DNA of 64,000 bases, from NCBI GenBank assembly GCA_902784585.1, contig CACZVM010000004.1, positions 91,883 through 155,882 of the forward strand, read 5' to 3'. Under the pieces are notes generated by a model. The model did no database searches. It was not told the DNA's origin and was given only the letters and a program-made list of their open reading frames with translations. This DNA comes from an uncultured Bacteroidales bacterium. Its GTDB lineage: Bacteria > Bacteroidota > Bacteroidia > Bacteroidales > Paludibacteraceae. Shown here in pieces: positions 59,515 to 64,000 of the stretch. Every line of letters starts with the position of its first letter. Within the stretch, counting starts at the first letter, position 1. Made by a program: the position numbers and the translations under genes.

Positions 59515-60094
59515 CGGAATGAAAACACTGACCAACGGTCTGCTCCGCGAGAACCCGACCTTTGTACTGGTGCTCGGTATGTGTCCTACGCTGGCTACTA
59601 CCACCAGCGCCATCAATGGCATGTCGATGGGTCTGGCTACGATGTTCGTGCTCATCTGCTCCAACGTCGTCATCTCGCTCCTGAAAAACCTCATCCCCGA
59701 CAAGGTACGTATTCCTGCTTTCATCGTCGTCATCGCTACGTTCGTGACGATGGTACAACTGGTGATGCAGGCCTACCTGCCCGCTATCTACGACGTGCTG
59801 GGCTTGTTTATCCCGCTGATCGTGGTTAACTGTATCGTGCTGGGTCGTGCCGAGGCGTTTGCGGCTAAGAACAGCGTCGGACTGAGTGCTCTCGACGGCA
59901 TCGGTATGGGTCTCGGCTTCACGCTGGCCCTGACTATCCTCGGTGCTATTCGCGAACTGCTGGGTACGGGTGCTGTGTTCGGTCTGCCTATCTTCAGCGA
60001 CCATTTCGCAGCCCTCATCTTCGTCCTCGCACCGGGTGCCTTCATCTGTCTGGCTTACCTCATGGCTCTGGCCAACAAACTCCAGAAAAAGTAA
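59507..60094 (+). CDS. rnfE: RnfE membrane subunit
   Basis: A longer frame exists from 59267 but overlaps rnfG. AAGGAGG at 59493-59499 places the start at ATG 59507 (195 residues, MNNGMKTLTNGLLRENPTFV). Six hydrophobic helices; ENPTFVLVLGMCPTLATTTS and GLGFTLALTILGAIRELLGT are family motifs. The Cys of GMCP matches the Fe-S-ligating Cys of RnfE. Confidence 0.95.
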   Translation: MNNGMKTLTNGLLRENPTFVLVLGMCPTLATTTSAINGMSMGLATMFVLICSNVVISLLKNLIPDKVRIPAFIVVIATFVTMVQLVMQAYLPAIYDVLGLFIPLIVVNCIVLGRAEAFAAKNSVGLSALDGIGMGLGFTLALTILGAIRELLGTGAVFGLPIFSDHFAALIFVLAPGAFICLAYLMALANKLQKK

Positions 60095-60126
60095 CCCTAA
60101 ACACTAACGCTAAACACTAAACGATT

Positions 60127-60720
60127 ATGGTATACTTTCTGATATTTATCTCGGCGATATTCGTCAATAATATCGTTCTGAGCCAGTTCTTGGGTATCTG
60201 CCCGTTCCTGGGTGTAAGTAAGAAGATCGACACCGCGCTGGGCATGAGTGCCGCAGTGACGTTTGTGCTCGTACTGGCCACGGTAGTCACCTATTTGCTG
60301 CAGATGTTGCTTGTTGCCTGGGGACTTGAGTTCCTCCAGACCATTCTCTTCATCCTCATCATCGCCGCCCTTGTGCAGATGATTGAGATCATACTGAAGA
60401 AGATTAGCCCGTCGCTCTACCAGGCGCTGGGTGTCTTCCTGCCGCTCATCACCACCAACTGCTGTATCCTCGGTGTAGCTATCCTCGTGGCTAACGGTAC
60501 GGAGAAGCTGCCGATGGGTGCCGAGCACGGCATGCTGACCGGTACACTCTTCGCACTGGCCACCGCCCTCGGTTTCGGTCTGGCACTCGTCCTCTTCGCA
60601 GGTCTGCGCGAGCAGTTGGCGATGAACCGTGTGCCCAAAGCGATGCAGGGTACGCCTATCGCACTGCTCACCGCCGGACTCCTGGCGATGGCTTTCATGG
60701 GCTTCAGCGGAGTGGTATAA
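60127..60720 (+). CDS. rnfA: RnfA membrane subunit
   Basis: 197 residues, six hydrophobic helices. NNIVLSQFLGICPFLGVSKK (residues ~14-33) and LITTNCCILGVAILVANGTE are the family motifs, each with the conserved Cys for the RnfA/E [2Fe-2S] site. Last gene of the rnf operon, followed by a terminator. Confidence 0.96.
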   Translation: MVYFLIFISAIFVNNIVLSQFLGICPFLGVSKKIDTALGMSAAVTFVLVLATVVTYLLQMLLVAWGLEFLQTILFILIIAALVQMIEIILKKISPSLYQALGVFLPLITTNCCILGVAILVANGTEKLPMGAEHGMLTGTLFALATALGFGLALVLFAGLREQLAMNRVPKAMQGTPIALLTAGLLAMAFMGFSGVV

Positions 60721-60743
60721 AAGGACGTAAAATAAAGAAAATG

Positions 60744-60775
60744 GCGACAAAATAAATTTTTTGTCGCTTTTTTTT
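60744..60775 (+). terminator. Intrinsic terminator of the rnf operon
   Basis: GCGACAAAA (60744-60752), 6-base loop, TTTTGTCGC (60759-60767), then eight T. Its T run merges into the -33 element of the next promoter. Confidence 0.85.
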
Positions 60776-60804
60776 GTGCATATAAAAAATATGTTGTATA
60801 TTTG
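60773..60804 (+). promoter_or_regulatory. Promoter of the second M6 protease
   Basis: TTTG (60773-60776), 20-base spacer, TATATTTG (60797-60804). The -33 element is the end of the rnf terminator. Leader ~215 bases. Confidence 0.7.
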
Positions 60805-60890
60805 CACACTATTTTGCATTCATGCGCGTGTGACGCACTCGTATACGCATGCTAAATAATAGGAAAAAGGCTCGTCAACGTACAAAAACT

Positions 60891-60956
60891 TTATCGAGAC
60901 ATTAACGAGGTTTGAACGAGACTTTAACGAGACATTTACCTGAGATTATCGAGATA
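60891..60956. repeat. ~11-base tandem repeat in the protease leader
   Basis: TTATCGAGACA, TTAACGAGGT, TTGAACGAGACT, TTAACGAGACA, TTTACCTGAGA, TTATCGAGATA. Related to 52664-52707. A CCCCCTC/GAGGGGG hairpin follows at 60961-60976. No gene in 60721-61021. Confidence 0.7.
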
Positions 60957-61021
60957 GCACCCCCTCCGAGGGGGTACCACTCCTCGCCCGACTAATACCG
61001 AAAATTATAACACAACATATC

Positions 61022-64000
61022 ATGACAACTTATAAACGTTTTTTAACCTTAAGTCTAATGACGGTCCTCACGGCTGTCACTATCTATTCGTATGCCGTTC
61101 CCGCTTATCGTGGATGGCAGCAACGTACTTTGACAGATGGCACTCCTGTGACCGTTCGTCTCGTCGGCGACGAGGCTTATCACCACTGGGAAACCCAGGA
61201 TGGTAAGATAGCTACTATGCTCAGTAATGGTAAGTTTGTCGTTTCTAACGAGCAAGCTCCTTCTAAGGAACAGGTAGTTAAGCTGCGCAAAGCGGCTGCT
61301 GCGCGCCGTAATATCAATATGGCACGCAAGAATTACGGTGCTATTCAACCGACGAAACTGCTGGTCATTCTCGTCAATTTCAGCGATAAGTCCATGAAAT
61401 CGACGCACAACAAAGCGTTCTTTGAGAACCTGTTAAACGGTTCGTTTCCCTCGGTACAGGACTATTTTAAGCAATCTTCCGGCAATAATTATGAGCCGGT
61501 ATTTGACGTGTTCGGTCCCTATACATTAGATCGTAATATGGCTTACTACGGCGCTAATGATAGTAACGGAGACGATGAGCACCCAGACCAAATGGTGGTA
61601 GATGCCTGTGCAAAAGCTTATGCTGATGGTTGTAACTTTAGCAACTACGACACTAACGGAGACGGAAAAGTAGATAATATCTACGTCATTTATGCGGGCT
61701 ATGGCGAGGCAGCAGGTGCTCCGGCGAATACAATCTGGCCGCATAGTTGGGAGATTTATAGTAAAAATGTGACTGGTACATTGACCTATAACGGTAAAAC
61801 GCTGGGTCACTACGCTTGTAGTGCCGAACTCTCGGGTAAATCAGGATCGAATAGCGACGGTGTAGGTACTTTTGCGCATGAGTTCAGTCACGTCATTGGT
61901 CTTCCCGACTATTATGACACCGACTATGGAACAAACTCTGACAACGGAGTTACTCCGGGCGAGTGGACACTGATGGATCAAGGTTCATACAACGGTAGTG
62001 GTCAATATCCTCCGCTGTATAGTGCCTATGACAAGTATTTCATGGGATGGATGACACCTAAGTTCCTAGCGAAAGACGAAGTAAAGAATGTAACGCTGAC
62101 TACTACATGGAATGACAACTACCAGATTACCGGTGGTGCCTCACGTGTGGCATGCACCAATACCAGCACGGTTTATTATATTGAGAACCGCCAGAAGAGC
62201 GGCTATGACCAGTACTTGCCGGGCCATGGTATGGTAGTATGGAAAGTGCAATATAATGCAACTCGCTGGAACAATAACGATCTGAACAATACCGCCGGAA
62301 CACTCCGTTATACCATTATACCGGCTGACGGAAAGACAAAGAACTACGGTGATGGCGCCGATCCGTTCCCGGGTACAAAGAACAAAAAGACATGGACTCC
62401 TGCCACCGGTTGTGCCATTACAAATATTACCGAGAGCGCAGGTAACATCACCTTCAAATACAACGGTGGTGTAAATAAGACGACTTGCACCTACGAATTC
62501 TTGACGGATCAGTGTACAGCCCCTGCCAATGGTTCAGTAGCGATCAATGCGCCTCTGTCTGTTGTTATCACGCCCAATAGTGGTTACTCATTAGCCGATG
62601 CTTCGTGCTGGACAGTAGAGATGGGTGGTACACTTCTGACCTATGGTACAGACTTCACCTACACTCCAGCTACCAACACGTTCTATATCGCCAGCCTCAC
62701 AGATGATATCGTTATTATGGCAGAGGCCAAAGCCATACACACGGTAACATGGAGCGTCAATGGCGTCACTACACCTGTCAACTTCGCAGACGGTGCGACA
62801 CTGGTGCTGCCCTCTACTCCATCCGACTGCTCTGGTTCCGGTGGCAAGAAATTTGTAGGATGGACTGCTCAAAGCTCCGTGACTGGCACTGCGCCTTCAG
62901 ATCTCTTCACCGAAGCCGGCACCAAGACCGTTACAGCTAACACAACCTATTATGCTGTTTATGCAAACGGCAGTGGAGGAGGTGCCCCGGAAACAATCGT
63001 AGAACGAATGTCGGGTAGTTCTCCTTATGTTGCCCAAACTGGCTGGACTGCTTCCGCCGGCGGAACATATACTACATCAGGAAATATTGGCGAGTCCTCT
63101 CCCTCTATCAAATTTTCTTCTACGGGTCATTATGTTCAATCAGCTCTAGTGGAAAGTGCGATAACTTCTGTTAGCTATTGGTATAAACCCCAGAATGCCA
63201 CAGGATCTATAGATTTCTACGTCTCTACAGACGGATCAACATTTACAGAAATAACTGGTGAAAAGGTTTCGTTCAGTAGCAGTAGTACTTCTGGCACAAA
63301 ATCTATCACTCTTTCATCAGGTAGTGGATATAAGGCAATTAAGATTGTTTATACCAAAACAACTTCTAATGTTGCCGTAGATGATATTTCTATCACTTAT
63401 GGCTCAGGAGCATCATATTCCGACTATTCGCTGACATGTTCTGCTCCGGAACCTTGTGCAAATCAAGTTACCTTATCGAAAGGCACTCCGGCTAATGGTT
63501 CGTTCAACATCAGCAAGACCGGCGCACAAGATAACTGCGCTGCTGGCGGATTAGTTGTTAACGTCACAGATATTACTCCGGCTGCCGGTTACGAGTTTGG
63601 TGCTATCACCCAAACGGGCATTGTTTCTGGCGTAACCATCGACCAAGTGGCCAAGACCGTCACTTATGCCAAAGATGTAACCGGAACTTCTACCATCAAT
63701 GTAACCTTTAATCCGCTTCCCACCTACGCCATCCGTTTCTTCAATAACGGTGCGCAAGTAGGCGCAACACAAAACCTCATTGCAGGTGCAACGGCTGTGA
63801 AGCCGTCTGACCCAACACCCTGTACGGGCGACTATACCTTCGTAGGCTGGTGGACTGCTACGTTAGCAGAAGATAACACTACCGCCGAGACGTGGGTGAC
63901 TGACTTCACCGTCAGCGGAGCACAAGACTACTATGCTGTTTATAGCAAAACCGTTGGAGGTGGGGGAAGTAGCAAAACATACACCCTCGAATTGGATGGA
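61022..64000 (+). CDS. M6-family secreted metalloprotease, 3' end outside window
   Basis: Open for 993 codons from ATG 61022 to the edge. The signal peptide ends about residue 25 (TVLTAVTIYSYAVPA). The pro-region (YRGWQQRTLTDGTPVTVRLV) and protease domain are paralogous to 10309-12624. The zinc motif is HEFSHVIGLPDYYD (near 288). Then follow an InlB-repeat-like domain (TWSVNGVTTPVNFADG ... FVGWTA), a beta-sandwich domain (about 660-800, WTASAGGTYTTSGNIGESSP), and another InlB-like repeat near the end (YAIRFFNNGAQVGATQNL ... FVGWWTA). It is longer than its paralogue and likely ends in the shared tail (not visible). Secreted protease with several accessory modules. Confidence 0.92.
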   Translation, partial: MTTYKRFLTLSLMTVLTAVTIYSYAVPAYRGWQQRTLTDGTPVTVRLVGDEAYHHWETQDGKIATMLSNGKFVVSNEQAPSKEQVVKLRKAAAARRNINMARKNYGAIQPTKLLVILVNFSDKSMKSTHNKAFFENLLNGSFPSVQDYFKQSSGNNYEPVFDVFGPYTLDRNMAYYGANDSNGDDEHPDQMVVDACAKAYADGCNFSNYDTNGDGKVDNIYVIYAGYGEAAGAPANTIWPHSWEIYSKNVTGTLTYNGKTLGHYACSAELSGKSGSNSDGVGTFAHEFSHVIGLPDYYDTDYGTNSDNGVTPGEWTLMDQGSYNGSGQYPPLYSAYDKYFMGWMTPKFLAKDEVKNVTLTTTWNDNYQITGGASRVACTNTSTVYYIENRQKSGYDQYLPGHGMVVWKVQYNATRWNNNDLNNTAGTLRYTIIPADGKTKNYGDGADPFPGTKNKKTWTPATGCAITNITESAGNITFKYNGGVNKTTCTYEFLTDQCTAPANGSVAINAPLSVVITPNSGYSLADASCWTVEMGGTLLTYGTDFTYTPATNTFYIASLTDDIVIMAEAKAIHTVTWSVNGVTTPVNFADGATLVLPSTPSDCSGSGGKKFVGWTAQSSVTGTAPSDLFTEAGTKTVTANTTYYAVYANGSGGGAPETIVERMSGSSPYVAQTGWTASAGGTYTTSGNIGESSPSIKFSSTGHYVQSALVESAITSVSYWYKPQNATGSIDFYVSTDGSTFTEITGEKVSFSSSSTSGTKSITLSSGSGYKAIKIVYTKTTSNVAVDDISITYGSGASYSDYSLTCSAPEPCANQVTLSKGTPANGSFNISKTGAQDNCAAGGLVVNVTDITPAAGYEFGAITQTGIVSGVTIDQVAKTVTYAKDVTGTSTINVTFNPLPTYAIRFFNNGAQVGATQNLIAGATAVKPSDPTPCTGDYTFVGWWTATLAEDNTTAETWVTDFTVSGAQDYYAVYSKTVGGGGSSKTYTLELDG

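Overview
The window looks like a chromosomal segment of an anaerobic Bacteroidales bacterium. Four things point there. Seventeen start regions were searched for promoters and almost all carry the Bacteroidetes-type signal TTTG, a 20-base spacer, then TAnnTTTG. The blocks ftsK-lolA-trxB, moxR-DUF58-batABCDE and rseC-rnfBCDGEA have the usual gene order of that order. Glycyl-tRNA synthetase is of the single-chain type. Many large secreted proteins end in one short shared C-terminal segment. I cannot place it below order level from the sequence alone. No rRNA, CRISPR array, prophage or transposase is visible; one tRNA gene (Phe) is present.

Layout. 1-12.6 kb (minus strand): large surface or secreted proteins, two short unusual proteins, a PqqD-like/S26-like peptidase pair and an M6 metalloprotease. 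12.8-18 kb: housekeeping genes nadD, gmk, yicC, mnmE (minus) and glyS (plus). 18-28.4 kb (minus): a five-gene block of four secreted GH13 amylase-type enzymes and one companion protein, built around a shared ~95-residue module I do not recognise. 28.4-32.7 kb: trmO, tRNA-Phe, a nuclease lipoprotein, a Bax-inhibitor-type membrane protein and a BspA-like leucine-rich-repeat protein. 32.7-35.9 kb: a gene-poor accessory stretch with an orphan protein, an orphan lipoprotein, a large inverted repeat and paired palindromes. 35.9-44.3 kb (plus): the Bat operon behind a near-perfect sigma-54 promoter. 44.4-49 kb (minus): rimP-nusA-infB. 49.1-55.3 kb (minus): ftsK-lolA-trxB-MATE-outer membrane protein. 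55.5-60.7 kb (plus): rseC-rnfBCDGEA. 61 kb to the end: a second M6 metalloprotease, cut by the window edge.

How the genes work together. The left half encodes export-targeted polymer degradation (starch and protein). The right half encodes cell-envelope physiology: Bat aerotolerance proteins, Rnf membrane energy coupling, lipoprotein carriage and division, plus translation factors.

The strongest unexplained structure is not a gene. Short tandem repeats with a strict 7-base period (different sequences, same period) sit at most cistron junctions, where they often contain the stop of one gene and the start of the next. They also occur in frame inside coding sequences, including nadD, trmO, trxB, yicC and batE, whose signal peptide they encode. 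Palindromic units encoding PNPSLKG-like and VSxLxGET-like peptides are inserted in frame in mnmE, trmO and a DUF58 gene. Other notable points are an RnfB lacking its ferredoxin half, an RnfG with a Cys/His-rich tail, a sigma-54 promoter on the Bat operon, a duplicated 3' end of tRNA-Phe, and nine proteins sharing one C-terminal tail.
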